Assembly: GCA_963556145.1 (NCBI GenBank)
Contig: OY744472.1
Span: forward strand, 1,488,001-1,552,000
DNA from: Hygrocybe punicea
Taxonomy: Eukaryota > Basidiomycota > Agaricomycetes > Agaricales > Hygrophoraceae
Direction: 5' to 3'
DNA length: 64,000 nucleotides
In this document: one piece after another, positions 10,305 to 20,593 of the stretch
Layout: each line of letters opens with the position of its first letter
Numbering within the stretch: the first letter of the stretch is position 1
Program-made: the position numbers and the translations under genes
Notes under the pieces: model-generated
Told to the model about the DNA's origin: nothing
Seen by the model: the letters and a program-made list of their open reading frames with translations, nothing else
The model's database searches: none

Positions 10305-13300
10305 ATGTCGACGGAATACAACAATTTCCTCAACAATCTCGATGCGGAAACGCGGCAAGACTTCGAGAGCGCCGTAGCCGAGTTACTAGAAGTCGACGCG
10401 GCCGGAATCGATATCGTACGCGACGGATTCGAGAAGGAAGCACGGCAATGGGTGGTGAGACGACGACGGGCCATGGTAAGAGTTCCCGTTCCCGTAAACG
10501 GCAGTAGACCCAGTCGTTTTGGTTAACCCAATCGCAGATATAGTTGCAAAAGGTAGGTACACATAGCGCAGTTGCTTGCTGGGGGGGTAGGTTAACCCAA
10601 AAGACAGCTCTTGCTGGGGAAATGTGGGGTGGTAGGTTGACCCAGGTACAGCTCTTGCTGGTCAAGGGTGGCAGGGTGGGTCAACCCAGTGTCAGCTCTG
10701 CCATGGGGTAGGTTAACCCAGGACAGCTATTCTGGGAAGGTTGGGTTGACCCAGGTCCAGCTGTGCAAGCAACGTGGGTTGACCTGGGTTGACCGTGGAC
10801 CAGCTCTTGCTGCAGGCTTGGGTTGACCTGGGTCCAGCTGTTGCTGCAGCACTGGGTTGACCCAGGCCCAGCACTTCCTGCAGGGTGGGGTGGCTGGGGT
10901 CCAGGTATTGCTGCAGCACCGAGTTTACCAGGGTTCAGCTATTGCTGCAGCACTGGGTTGACCGGGGTCCAGATATTGCTGTGGCACCAGGTTGACCCAG
11001 ATCCAGCACTTGCTGCAGGGCTTGGGTTGACCTGGGTCCAGCTATTGCTGCAGCACTGGGTTGATCTGGTTCCAGCACTTGCTTTGGGGCTTGGGTTGAC
11101 CCGGGTCCAGCTCTCCCTACAGGCTTGGGTTGACCGGGGTCCAGCTATTGCTGCAGCACTGGGTTGACCAGGGTTCAGGTATTGCTGCAGCACTGGGTTG
11201 ACCGGGGTCCAGCTATTGCTGCAGGACCGGGTTGACCTGGGTCCAGCACTTGCTGCGGGGCTTGGGTTGACCCAGGTCCAGCTCTTCCTGCAGGCTTGGG
11301 TTGACCTGAGTCCAGCTATTGCTGCAGCACTGGGTTGACCGGGGTCCAGATATTGCTGCAGCACTGGGTTGACCCAGATCCAGCACTCGCTGCAGGGCTG
11401 GGGTTGACTGGGGTCTAGATATTGCTGCAGCACTGGGTTGACCTTGGTCCAGCACTTGCTGTAGCACTGGGTTGACCGGGGTCCAGCACTTGCTGCAGCA
11501 CTGGGTTGACCAGGGTTCAGCTATTGCTGCAGCACTGGGTTGACCAGGGTCCAGCACTTGCTGCAGCACTGGGTTGACCAGGGTTCAGCTATTGCTGCAG
11601 CACCAGGTTGACTGGGGTCCAGCACTTGCTGCGGGGGTTGAGTTGACCCAGGTCTGGCTCTTCCTGCAGGCTTGGGTTGACCTGGGTCCAGGTATTGCTG
11701 CAGCACTGGGTTGACCGGGGTCCAGATATTGCTGCAACACCGGGTTGACCTGGATCCAGCACTCGCTGCAGGGCTGGGGTTGACCCAGGTCCAGCTCTTC
11801 CTGCAGGCTTGGGTTGACCTGGGTCCAGCTATTGCTGCAGCACCAGGTTGACCGGGGTCCAGATATTGCTGCAGCACTGGGTTGACCTGGGTCCAGCACT
11901 TGCTGCAGCACTGGGTTGACCAGGGTCCAGCACTTGCTGCAGCACAGGGTTGACCTGGGTCCAGCTATTGCTGCTGCACCAGGTTGACCGGGGTCCAGAT
12001 ATTGCTGCAGCACTGGGTTGACCCAGATCCAGCACTCGCTGCCGGGCTGGGGTTGACCAGGGTCTAGATATTGCTGCAGCACCAGGTTGACCGGGGTCCA
12101 GCACTTGCTGCAGGGCTTGGGTTGACCCAGGTCCCACTCTTCCTGCAGGCTTGGGTTGACCGGGCTCCAGCTATTGCTGCAGCACTGGGTTGACCTGGGT
12201 CCAGCACTTGCTGCAGCACTGGGTTGACCAGGGTCCAGCACTTGCTGCAGCACAGGGTTGACCTGGGTCCAGCTATTTCTGCTGCACCGGGTTGACCGGG
12301 GTCCAGATATTGCTGCAGCACTGGGTTGACCCAGATCCAGCACTCGCTGCCGGGCTGGGGTTGACCAGGGTCTAGATATTGCTGCAGCACCAGGTTGACC
12401 GGGGTCCAGCACTTGCTGCGGGGCTTGGGTTGACCCAGGTCCCACTCTTCCTGCAGGCTTGGGTTGACCGGGCTCCAGCTATTGCTGCAGCACTGGGTTG
12501 ACCTGGGTCCAGCACTTGCTGCAGGGCTTGTGTTGACCAGGGTCCAGCTCTTGCTGCAGCACTTTGTTGACCCACATCCAGCACTCACTGTAGGGTAGGT
12601 TGATTGGGGTCCAGCCTGTCCTGTAGCATTGCATTGACCCCAGACCCACCCATGTCGCAGGTTTGGATTCATGAGGGTCTGGCCATTGCTCCAGCATTGG
12701 GTTGACATGGCCCTGCTCTTGCTGCAGAATAAGGTTGACCCTGGCCCAGCTCTCACTGCAGGATTAGGTTGACCAGGATCCCGCTTTTGCTTTGACACGG
12801 GCTCAGCCACATCCCACTCTGCCTGCATGTATTTAATGTTGACAACATTGCCAGAGCTCACAACAACTCAAGCCAATATTTATTCAGAAAATGCAATATC
12901 CGGTAAAGAAAATGTCTCAGTTTCTTCAAATGTAATATAATTTCAATTGCAATAATTCAAAGCACAGATAATACCAAAATTACAACATTCTTATTTTGAA
13001 AATGCACAATCTCTCGCTCTTAGCTTTATCTCTCACATGAGCTACTTATTCCCAAACAAAATTTATATATATAACAACCAGAAATTACCCCACTTGGAAT
13101 TTTGTGCCTTTTTTATTTAATATTACTCAAATCTCAATTGGAATCAGTACACAAACACTCACTATTACTTAGAATGGACATATCAAATTTATTATTATTT
13201 TATCCAAATACACAATTAAATAATAAAGGGGTTGGGGGGGAGGAAGGTAGGTGTGAGTGGGACTGGGACTGGGACTGGGACTGGGACTGGAAGTGGGTGT

Positions 13301-16300
13301 GGGTGTGGGTGTGGGTATGGGTATGGGTGTGGGTGTGGGAGAACGGAGTGGGAGTGGGAGTGGGAGAAGGGAGGGTGAAGGGCAGGATGGAAGGGAGGAG
13401 GGAGGGGCAGCAGGGAGTGGGAGTGGGAGAGGCAGAGGAAGAGGGAGGAGACGAGGGCGGAGGGGTGGGATGTACATACCTGTTGTGTTCCCGTTGCCCT
13501 CGTCGTCTTCATCTACGTCTCCGCCGTCCTCGTCCCCGTCCCCGCCGTTCTGGTCCCTGTCGTTCCCGTTCCCGTCGTTCCTCTCGTTGTCGTCATCGTC
13601 CTCGTTGTCGTCGTCATCCCCCGTAGTCCTCGTCGTCTGCTGGATCGTCGTCGTCGTCTCCGTCGTCCTGTCGTCTCTTCGCTGGCCGTCTCCGTCCCCG
13701 TCGTCTTCCCTGGCTGGCCGTCTGTGCCCTCATCGCCTCTGTCCTCGTCGTTGCCTGCCATCCGCCGTTTCGGCCCTTCAGTTTGGCGTTGACGTGACGT
13801 GGCGCGGGCAAGCGTGTTGCGGTCCATTCCCGGCACGGCAATGAGAAAGTTCTACATAAAAACAACAATATTAGCTAGCATAGTAATGGATAATAAATTT
13901 GAGAAATCTACTTACCTTCTACTTGATTTTGCTGCTGCTGTTTTCGTGGACGCATCGTGGAGTACGCGACGAATCGCCGACGATTGAACGCACGCCGGAG
14001 GTTGCCGATTGCCCAAACGGGTGCGAGTTGCCTTATATGTAAGCATGATCTGACTTTTCTCAATGTTATTGCATAGAGCACAACAACTTTGTAACACATT
14101 TAAGACCATGAGGGGATAGAAGTAGCCTATAACTACATCCTCCCCAAATTTTGTATTTTATTATGGCCTACATAGAGAGATATTTATGATTCATTGATAC
14201 CTCCCTGCCAATTTCAGACCCTTAAAGTGCAACTTTACCAATATTGCTCTGAAAAATATGAAAATAATTGTGAAACTACTATGTAAAGTATCTATTGTAT
14301 TGATGATCAGTGCCTGGCACTTGGTGGTCCCAGAAATCTGTTGTAGCCAAGAAATGAAAGGTTCAGAGTAAAGCTGAAGTTTGGACTCGGTTGATGGGTC
14401 AGCCACAATGCACAATTCTGTGCATTTGCTTGGCTGCAACAAAGGTCCTGGTCCACCAACAATCAGGCACTTATGTGTACCACAATGAGTACTTCTTCAA
14501 GTACTCCTTAGATTAATTTCAGATTTTTAAGACAAAGTTAGATCATTAAGGGTCCAATTCTGGCAGAGGAATGGAATAAATGGTGAATAGCTCTTTATGC
14601 AGGGCCGAATAAAATACAAAATTTGACATGAGGGTAGGTATACTATATTTACATCTTTTGAGCATCTGGCTTTGGGTATGCATGCATTGTTGTGCATGCC
14701 AGAAGATTCAAAAGCTTCAGCCACACATCCATGTTTGGCAACTCGAACCCGTTTGGGAAATCGGCAACTGCTGGTTGGCTTTCACGCGACTTCAAACGAC
14801 TCGTTTTCAACAACGCGTCAACAACAGGAACGCGTCAACAACAGGAAACGGGTGCAGAAGAGCACCCAAGGTAATGTCTTTTTTGAATTTTTTGTGAGTT
14901 GTATGCTAATGTTTATAATGATTGCAGCTACACCCACGACAAACACAGGCGAACCCAACACCAGCCCAGAAAACAACGCCACGGCCACCCCAGCAAACAG
15001 AACGGATGCCGATGAAAACGGCCACGGAAACGAGGCCGCGAGGCCGGGTACGAGGATGCGCCAACGACCGAGACAGACGTCCGAGACAACCACAGCGGCA
15101 ACGACGAGGACAGAGACGACGAGGGCAGAGACGGCCAGCCAGGGGACGACGACGGGACGGAGACGGCCAGCGAGAGGACAACAGGACGACGGAGAGGACA
15201 GGACGAGGGAGACGACGACGACGATCCAGCGGACGACGAGGACTACGGGGGATGACGACGACAACGAGGACGATGACGACGACGAGGGGAACGACGGGAA
15301 CGGGAACGACAGGGACCGGAACGCGGAGACGGGGACGATGGGGACGGGGACGACGGGGACGGGGACGGCGGGGACGGGGACGACGGAGACGTAGACGAAG
15401 ACGACGAGGACGAGGGGAACGCAACGGGTACGTACATCCCACTCTCCGCCCACTCCTCCTCCCACTCCTCCTCCCACTCCTCCTCCCTCTCCCTCTCCCT
15501 CTCCCTCTCCCTCTCCCTCTCCCTGCTGCCCTTGCCTCCTGCCTTCCCACCTTCCCACTTCTCCCACTCCCACTCCCTTCTCCCACTCCCACCTTCCTCC
15601 ACTCCCACTCCCACCTTCCTCCCACTCCACACCCACCTTCCTCCCACTCCACACCCACCTTCCTCCCACTCCACACCCACCTTCCTCCCACACCCACACC
15701 CACCTTCCTCCCACACCCACACCCTTCCTCCCAGTCCACACCCACCTTCCTCTCACCTGCCTCCTGCCCTTTACTATTTAATTATGTATTTTAATAATCA
15801 TTAAATGTATGTGTCTATTTTAAGTAATAGTAAGGTTATATATATTGATTCCAATAGAGAATTGAGCAATATTAAATAGAAAAGCACAATATTCCAAGTG
15901 GGGTAATTTCTGGTTTTGCCATAGATTGGCATTGGGGATAAGTAGCTCCTGTAATGGCTGATGGCTGATAGTAAAAGTAAGATATTGTGCAGTGTCAAAA
16001 TAATAATTGTGTAATTTTGCTATTCCCTGTGCTGTTAATAATTGCATTCAAATTATATTACATCGTACATTTATGTGAAGTACAGATTGAAACATTTTGA
16101 TTACTTTATATATATGGCAGGTTCTGAATAAATATTGGTTTGAGCTGTTGTGAGCTCTGTCAATGTTGTCAACATTAAATACATGCAGGCAGAGTGGGAT
16201 GTGGCTGGGCCCATGTCAAAGCAAAAGCGGGCTCCTGGTCAACCTAATCCTGCAGTGAGAGCTGGGCCAGGGTCAACCTTATTCTGCAGCAAGAGCAGGG

Positions 16301-18612
16301 CCATGTCAACCCAATGCTGGAGCAATGGCCAGACCCTCATGAATCCAAACCTGCGACATGGGTGGGTCTGGGGTCAATGCAATGCTACAGGACAGGCTGG
16401 ACCCCAATCAACCTACCCTACAGTGAGTGCTGGATGTGGGTCAACAAAGTGCTGCAGCAAGAGCTGGACCCTGGTCAACACAAGCCCTGCAGCAAGTGCT
16501 GGACCCAGGTCAACCCGGTCCTGCAGCAATAGCTGGACCCCGGTCAACCCAGTGCTGCAGCAATACCTGAACCCTGGTCAACCCAGTGCTGCAGCAATAG
16601 CTGGACCCCGGTCAACCCAAGCCTGTAGGGAGAGCTGGACCCGGGTCAACCCAAGTCCCAAAGCAAGTGCTGGAACCAGATCAACCCAGTGCTGCAGCAA
16701 TAGCTGGACCCAGGTCAACCCAAGCCCTGCAGCAAGTGCTGGATCTGGGTCAACCTGGTGCCACAGCAATATCTGGACCCCGGTCAACCCAGTGCTGCAG
16801 CAATAGCTGAACCCTGGTAAACTCGGTGCTGCAGCAATACCTGGACCCCAGCCACCCCACCCTGCAGGAAGTGCTGGGCCTGGGTCAACCCAGTGCTGCA
16901 GCAACAGCTGGACCCAGGTCAACCCAAGCCTGCAGCAAGAGCTGGTCCACGGTCAACCCAGGTCAACCCACGTTGCTTGCACAGCTGGACCTGGGTCAAC
17001 CCAACCTTCCCAGAATAGCTGTCCTGGGTTAACCTACCCCATGGCAGAGCTGACACTGGGTTGACCCACCCTGCCACCCTTGACCAGCAAGAGCTGTACC
17101 TGGGTCAACCTACCACCCCACATTTCCCCAGCAAGAGCTGTCTCTTGGGTTAACCTACCCCCCCAGCAAGCAACTGCGCTATGTGTACCTACCTTTTGCA
17201 ACTATATCTGCGATTGGGTTAACCAAAACGACTGGGTCTACTGTAAACGGCACGGACTAACGATACCCGGCAGCGGAACTACAGAGGAATCTTGGCGGAA
17301 ATCCGGGACAACGGAATCGACGTGACGGAACCGAAGGATTTCTCGATGGGTGGAGAGATGGTGGTGGAGGTTGAGGAGTGGTTGCGGAGCTGGGAGGACT
17401 ACGAATGGGAACGGAAAGAGGCGAGGCGTTGGGAAGCTGTACGGTTGCAGGAAGAAAAGGAGGAGGAAGCGAGGAGGCAACGGGTTGAGGAGGCGGAAAG
17501 GATCGAGCGGCAACGGGCAGAGGAATCGCGCCACTACGAAGAGGAGATGAATAGGAGGGCGGAGGCGGAGAAGCGGATCGAGGAGGCGGAAAGGATTGAG
17601 CGGCAACGGGCGGAGGAATCGCGCCAATACGAAGAGGAGATGAATAGGAGGGCGGAGGCGGAGAAGCGGATCGAGGAGGCGGAAAGGGCGAAGGCGGCAG
17701 AGGCAGCAAAAAGGGATAATGCAGCCGTGGAAAGGGACCAGGAGGAGACTGCACAAACCAGCGATCACGGAAGCGAGGACGAGGAGGACACCTGGTCCAA
17801 CCAACAACTACGAAAATACGAGCGGCTTCAAGCACTCAACGCGATCAAACACAAAAAGCTCAACCGGGATAAGAGGGTCAACCGGGACGACGAGACCGTT
17901 CACGGGGACTACAACAGCGGCAACGATTTCTCGAATGCGAGCGGGAACGAGGACGCGGAATTGAAGGGAAAGATCCCGGGGGTAAGTGATGTCTCGCGGA
18001 CTCGTATATTCGTTGTGCCTAACTAAGCCGTAGTATATGCAGTCGTTCTGGATCCGGCAATGCGATGCGTGCGTGACCGCCAACGCGGTTTGTCGCGGAA
18101 TCGAGGGATACGCGTGCGATCGGTGCAAAAGACTTAAACGACGTTGCGGATTGTCGACGAAGGGACCGGCCACCGGATCCGGAAAAGCGGAAAGGAAAGG
18201 GAAGGCGAAGGCGGGTAGTCCGAAGAGAAAGGTCGTCGCGAAGAAGATACCAAAGCCCGTGAGGAAGCCTAGGTTGCGGACCGGAGAGGCGTCGACGAGT
18301 AAGCGGACGTTGACCGACGTCGAACCGGATACGGAATCGGAGCGGGACAAAGGGAGACGAGGAAATCCGTTCAAGCACCCGCGGATCGGAGCCGGAATCA
18401 ACGACCACGTCCGGGCAGTACACAAGATGGCGACGGAAACGCAAAGGGAGATATCGACGATCGCGGACGGCCTCTCTGAATACGTCGCGGAGGTCCACAC
18501 CAAGCTAACCCGTTGGACGCAGGAGCTAAATCGACTACGCGTGAACCAGGCCCATATCCTGGGTCAACTCGACCTAATCGACACGAAACTCGACGAAAGG
18601 AGAAGGGAGTAA
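10305..18612 (+). CDS. Coiled-coil protein with Zn2Cys6-type cluster, LTR-element-borne (introns: 10476-17273, 17982-18042)
   Basis: Three exons, 10305-10475, 17274-17981 and 18043-18612, give 482 residues with no stop. Start MSTEYNNFLNN; the middle is a highly charged coiled coil with a tandem repeat of about 35 residues (EERIERQRAEES-type, two copies); exon 3 carries C-x2-C-x6-C-x7-C-x2-C-x6-C (from CDAC to KRLKRRC), the spacing of a fungal Zn2Cys6 DNA-binding cluster, followed by a Lys/Arg-rich stretch. Intron 1 was originally 49 nt (GTAAGA, CTAAC branch, CAG) and now holds the foldback element; intron 2 is GTAAGT...CAG. The gene is antisense to Gag and ends 80 bp from it, tail to tail. 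DNA-binding is inferred from Cys spacing only; it may be an accessory or captured gene. Splicing across 6.8 kb is doubtful. Confidence 0.7.
10494..10502. repeat. Target duplication, left copy (GTAAACGGC)
   Basis: The nine bases GTAAACGGC recur exactly at 17243-17251, on the far side of the foldback element. Removing one copy with the element restores a canonical 49-nt intron with CTAAC branch site and CAG acceptor, which supports the boundaries. A 9-bp duplication is usual for Mutator-like transposons. Confidence 0.85.
10620..12850. repeat. 34-bp satellite, left arm of foldback element
   Basis: A degenerate tandem array with a 34-bp period built from GGGTTGACC, GGGTCCAGCA and CTTGCTGCAGCACT. 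Near the outer end the motif becomes GGTTAACCCA. The period is not a multiple of three and the unit has no stop codon in any minus-strand frame, so every 102 bp the same 34-residue pattern recurs; the long minus-strand reading frames here are a by-product of this and not evidence of a protein. The right arm has a shorter inverted copy at 16190-17130. Confidence 0.9.
13614..14109 (-). other. Possible small spliced gene, left arm of foldback element
   Basis: On the minus strand a frame containing TRTRLGNRQPP reaches a donor GTAAGTAG near 13917; an acceptor ATGTAG lies near 13853, giving an intron of about 65 nt, after which an Arg/Asp-rich frame runs to 13614 (ATTRTEAMRAQTASQG). The opposite arm has the matching arrangement, with TRTRLGNRQ, a 57-nt intron-like gap and ATTRTETTRAETASQG. 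Such twin, outward-pointing copies suggest one ancestral gene duplicated by the palindrome. The second exon is low-complexity GACGACG sequence readable in several frames, so coding is unproven. Confidence 0.3.
14672..15394 (+). other. Possible small spliced gene, right arm of foldback element
   Basis: Mirror partner of the left-arm frame. Starts MGMHALLC, contains TRTRLGNRQ, then a gap of 57 nt (GTAATG, a CTAAT-type branch, TTGCAG; about 14871-14927) that is itself open in this frame, then TPTTNTGEPN and a Thr/Arg/Asp-rich low-complexity tail ending in GTGTTGTG-type repeats. No known domain. A second frame (MFGNSNPFGKSATAG) overlaps it and is also partly conserved in the other arm, so the true frame is uncertain. 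Confidence 0.3.
16190..17130. repeat. 34-bp satellite, right arm of foldback element
   Basis: Inverted counterpart of 10620-12850 with units of the form GGTCAACCCAGTGCTGCAGC. It has fewer units than the left arm. The segments nearest the element ends and nearest the centre match the left arm closely, so the length difference comes from expansion or loss of units in the middle of the array. Confidence 0.88.
17243..17251. repeat. Target duplication, right copy (GTAAACGGC)
   Basis: Exact copy of 10494-10502. It is followed by ACGGACTAACGATACCCGGCAG, which completes the interrupted intron with its branch site and acceptor. Confidence 0.85.
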
Positions 18613-18692
18613 AAGGGGAATGGACGAAAAGGGAAGGGAAAGCGGAACGTCGAACAATGTATATAAAATAAAAATAGAGTATATAAATAAAA

Positions 18693-20399
18693 CTATAAAC
18701 GGAAAAGAGGGAAACGAAACGACGAGATAAGATAGCCGGAATCTGGGGGTCGAGGAGGAGGACGGGACCGGAATACAACGGAAACGAAACAGGTCCGGAA
18801 CGAGCGGGAAACAATGGAAACTAGAAATGGAAACAAAAATATAAATAAATGAGAAACGGGAGCGGAAACGGAAAGCGGAACGGAAGACGAAAACGCAAAA
18901 ATAGGAGATGGAAACGGGTCTACATCCCCACAAGAGTTTCTGAAAGAAGGTCGGAGGCGGAACGACGAGAGGAGGCGGAGAACTTCTTGCAAATATTCGA
19001 GCGAGGTGTCGAGGGGGCGGAGGTCCAGAATGCGATCACGGAGTAGAATGAAGACGGAAACGAGGAATAAAATAAAATCGAGAACCGGAGTGCCGACACC
19101 AACACGATCCCATATAACGGGTGTGCCGCGTGACGGGTCTAAAGACGACGGGATGCCCCAAGTGGGCGGAAACGACAAAGTGCCCCAAGTGGGCGAGGAG
19201 GGAACCAGAGACGATACGGGAGCGGGAACGACGATGGGAACCGGGAACGAAGGGGTCGACATAACGGAACCGGGACCGGAATCGAAATCAGATAAAAGGG
19301 GAGGAATGGGGTCCGGAATGGGAACGGGTACGGAATACTCAACCAAAGTCGACGGAATCTCAATAGACGGTGACGGAGGACAATATGGCGACAATATCGG
19401 GGGCGGAATGTCTATTTCTGGAGAATCCGATGACAATGGGAGCGGGTCCGGTACGAGTTCGTGGATGGAAACCGGAGGGGACGAATCCGAAGACGACGGG
19501 GACGAAATAGGAAACGAATTGGATAAATCGGTGACCGGCATCGATAAATCGGGAATGGGATCGGACGGGGACGGCACAGGACTGGACGTCAAAACCTGTA
19601 AACAAATAACGGTCTTGACGGGCACCGGAATGGACGGGGACGGGGAACACGATGACGGGGACGGAGTATACGAAGGACTGGAATGAACGTGGGTGACGGA
19701 ACGAACAACGGTGGGCGGGATCGAGGTCAGAATCGGGACCGGAGATGACAAAGCTATGACGGGTGGGGGACTGGGACCGGAATCGGGACGAGAGATGGTA
19801 ACGGCAAGGGAAGGGGATTTCGGAACGGAGCGATAACCGGAAAGTAGGAATAAGGCGGCATCGTGGAAAACGTCGAGCGGGTACGGATCGTCGTGGTAAT
19901 GGTCGGGAAGAAGGTAATGGAGGTGTTCTTCAATACGTAGACGAAGGTCTGAGTCGAATCCGTTGGCGAAGAATGTGTTCCGTTGCTTGTCCGTTAGACG
20001 GCTGTTGTCAAACAAGACACCGGAAATGCGTATGAAATCCCGGAAATATTGTCCTAAGTCCGCTTTGTTCTCTATACCGTAAGCCGATTGTCGTCGCGTA
20101 AGTTGATCGAGATCCGAGATCGTATACCGGATGGAATCCGTAGCACCGGGATAAAAGTCGAAGACGGCACGTCGGAAAGCGATGAAGTCTTTAGCGGAAG
20201 CGGCGGGAAGTGTCGACCAGAGTTCGTAATCGTCGTTGTTGAGGTACCATAGCGTGTAGTGAATCTTCCTAGCGTCCGTGAGTCCACAGTCGGAGCCGAG
20301 CATGTCAATTTCGTCAAAGAAGCGGGGAAGGTCGAGTTCGTTTCCGTCGAATGTCGGGGCTGAGGGATCACCTCGGAGAGGCATGAATCCGGTCGTCAT
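18693..20399 (-). CDS. Gag of the non-autonomous gypsy element
   Basis: A 568-residue frame, intact, ATG at 20399. The N-terminal 200 residues are a Gag core homologous to that of the left-edge element: FDGNELDLPRFFDEIDML matches FDGNPLNLNRFFEEVEIL, and FYPGATDSIRYTISDLDQL matches LYPGTEDDHRYTMADLDRL. Gag would assemble particles in the cytoplasm. Unlike its relative it lacks a CCHC zinc knuckle; instead it has about 230 Ser/Pro-rich residues and a hydrophobic C-terminus (FILFLVSVFILL). No protease or polymerase follows; the next sequence, 80 bp away, is the end of the convergent Zn-cluster gene. The C-terminal part may be out-of-frame read-through after an old frameshift. Confidence 0.78.
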   Translation of the reverse strand: MTTGFMPLRGDPSAPTFDGNELDLPRFFDEIDMLGSDCGLTDARKIHYTLWYLNNDDYELWSTLPAASAKDFIAFRRAVFDFYPGATDSIRYTISDLDQLTRRQSAYGIENKADLGQYFRDFIRISGVLFDNSRLTDKQRNTFFANGFDSDLRLRIEEHLHYLLPDHYHDDPYPLDVFHDAALFLLSGYRSVPKSPSLAVTISRPDSGPSPPPVIALSSPVPILTSIPPTVVRSVTHVHSSPSYTPSPSSCSPSPSIPVPVKTVICLQVLTSSPVPSPSDPIPDLSMPVTDLSNSFPISSPSSSDSSPPVSIHELVPDPLPLSSDSPEIDIPPPILSPYCPPSPSIEIPSTLVEYSVPVPIPDPIPPLLSDFDSGPGSVMSTPSFPVPIVVPAPVSSLVPSSPTWGTLSFPPTWGIPSSLDPSRGTPVIWDRVGVGTPVLDFILFLVSVFILLRDRILDLRPLDTSLEYLQEVLRLLSSFRLRPSFRNSCGDVDPFPSPIFAFSSSVPLSVSAPVSHLFIFLFPFLVSIVSRSFRTCFVSVVFRSRPPPRPPDSGYLISSFRFPLFRL

Positions 20400-20574
20400 A
20401 TCGGGAATGTCTAAATCGGGATGCGGGTCGGAAAGCGGGTCGGGTCAAGGAGGTTCAAGGTCGAGGTCGAAGTCGTAAGCGGAACTAACTAACTAGAGTC
20501 GGGTAGAAGAGGGAAACGTCATGAAAGTCCAACCCGACGGTGGGGAGGGTATGAAAAGACAAAAGAAATAAACT

Positions 20575-20591
20575 CCTCGCGGTGGGCTCCA
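20575..20591 (-). other. Primer-binding site of the non-autonomous gypsy element
   Basis: TGGAGCCCACCGCGAGG on the minus strand, two bases inside the 5' LTR end (CATCACA). Identical to the site of the left-edge element although their LTRs differ, indicating use of the same primer tRNA. Confidence 0.78.
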
Positions 20592-20593
20592 GT

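Larger units (their letters stand above)
10503..17242. mobile_element. Foldback (giant palindromic) transposon, 6.74 kb
   Basis: Ends are AGTAGACCCAGTCGTTTTGG and its complement, flanked by 9-bp GTAAACGGC duplications. The two arms are inverted copies over almost the whole length. Outer arms 10503-12889 and 16118-17242 consist mostly of a 34-bp satellite. Next come AT-rich blocks (about 12950-13160 against 15830-16040), then G-rich/C-rich minisatellites (13240-13450 against 15440-15770), then GACGACG-type sequence with an intron-like block (13470-14040 against 14720-15435). The unique centre is about 14050-14700. The left arm is longer by about 1.26 kb of satellite. No transposase was recognised. 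The long inverted arms and 9-bp duplication fit a Mutator-like foldback element; that class is inference. Confidence 0.85.

Noticed and set aside
10620..12850. Regular 34-bp repeats resembling a CRISPR array
   Set aside because: The repeats are head to tail with no unique spacers, in a eukaryotic transposon arm.
10713..12861. Several long minus-strand ORFs (up to 286 aa) with repeated GPRSTQ/LDPGQP phrases
   Set aside because: They are a by-product of the stop-free 34-bp satellite, which reads the same in all three frames.
13102..13844. ORFs rich in WDWDWD, GVGVG, RRRR and PLPLPL
   Set aside because: They arise from GGGACT, GTGGGT and GACGAC simple repeats and exist in mirror form in the other arm.
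14818..15756. Minus-strand ORFs of about 280-310 aa over the right arm
   Set aside because: Antisense to simple repeats; no motif, and several overlapping frames are open at once.
19006..19686. Plus-strand 226-aa Gly/Asp-rich ORF
   Set aside because: Antisense shadow of the Ser/Pro-rich half of Gag.
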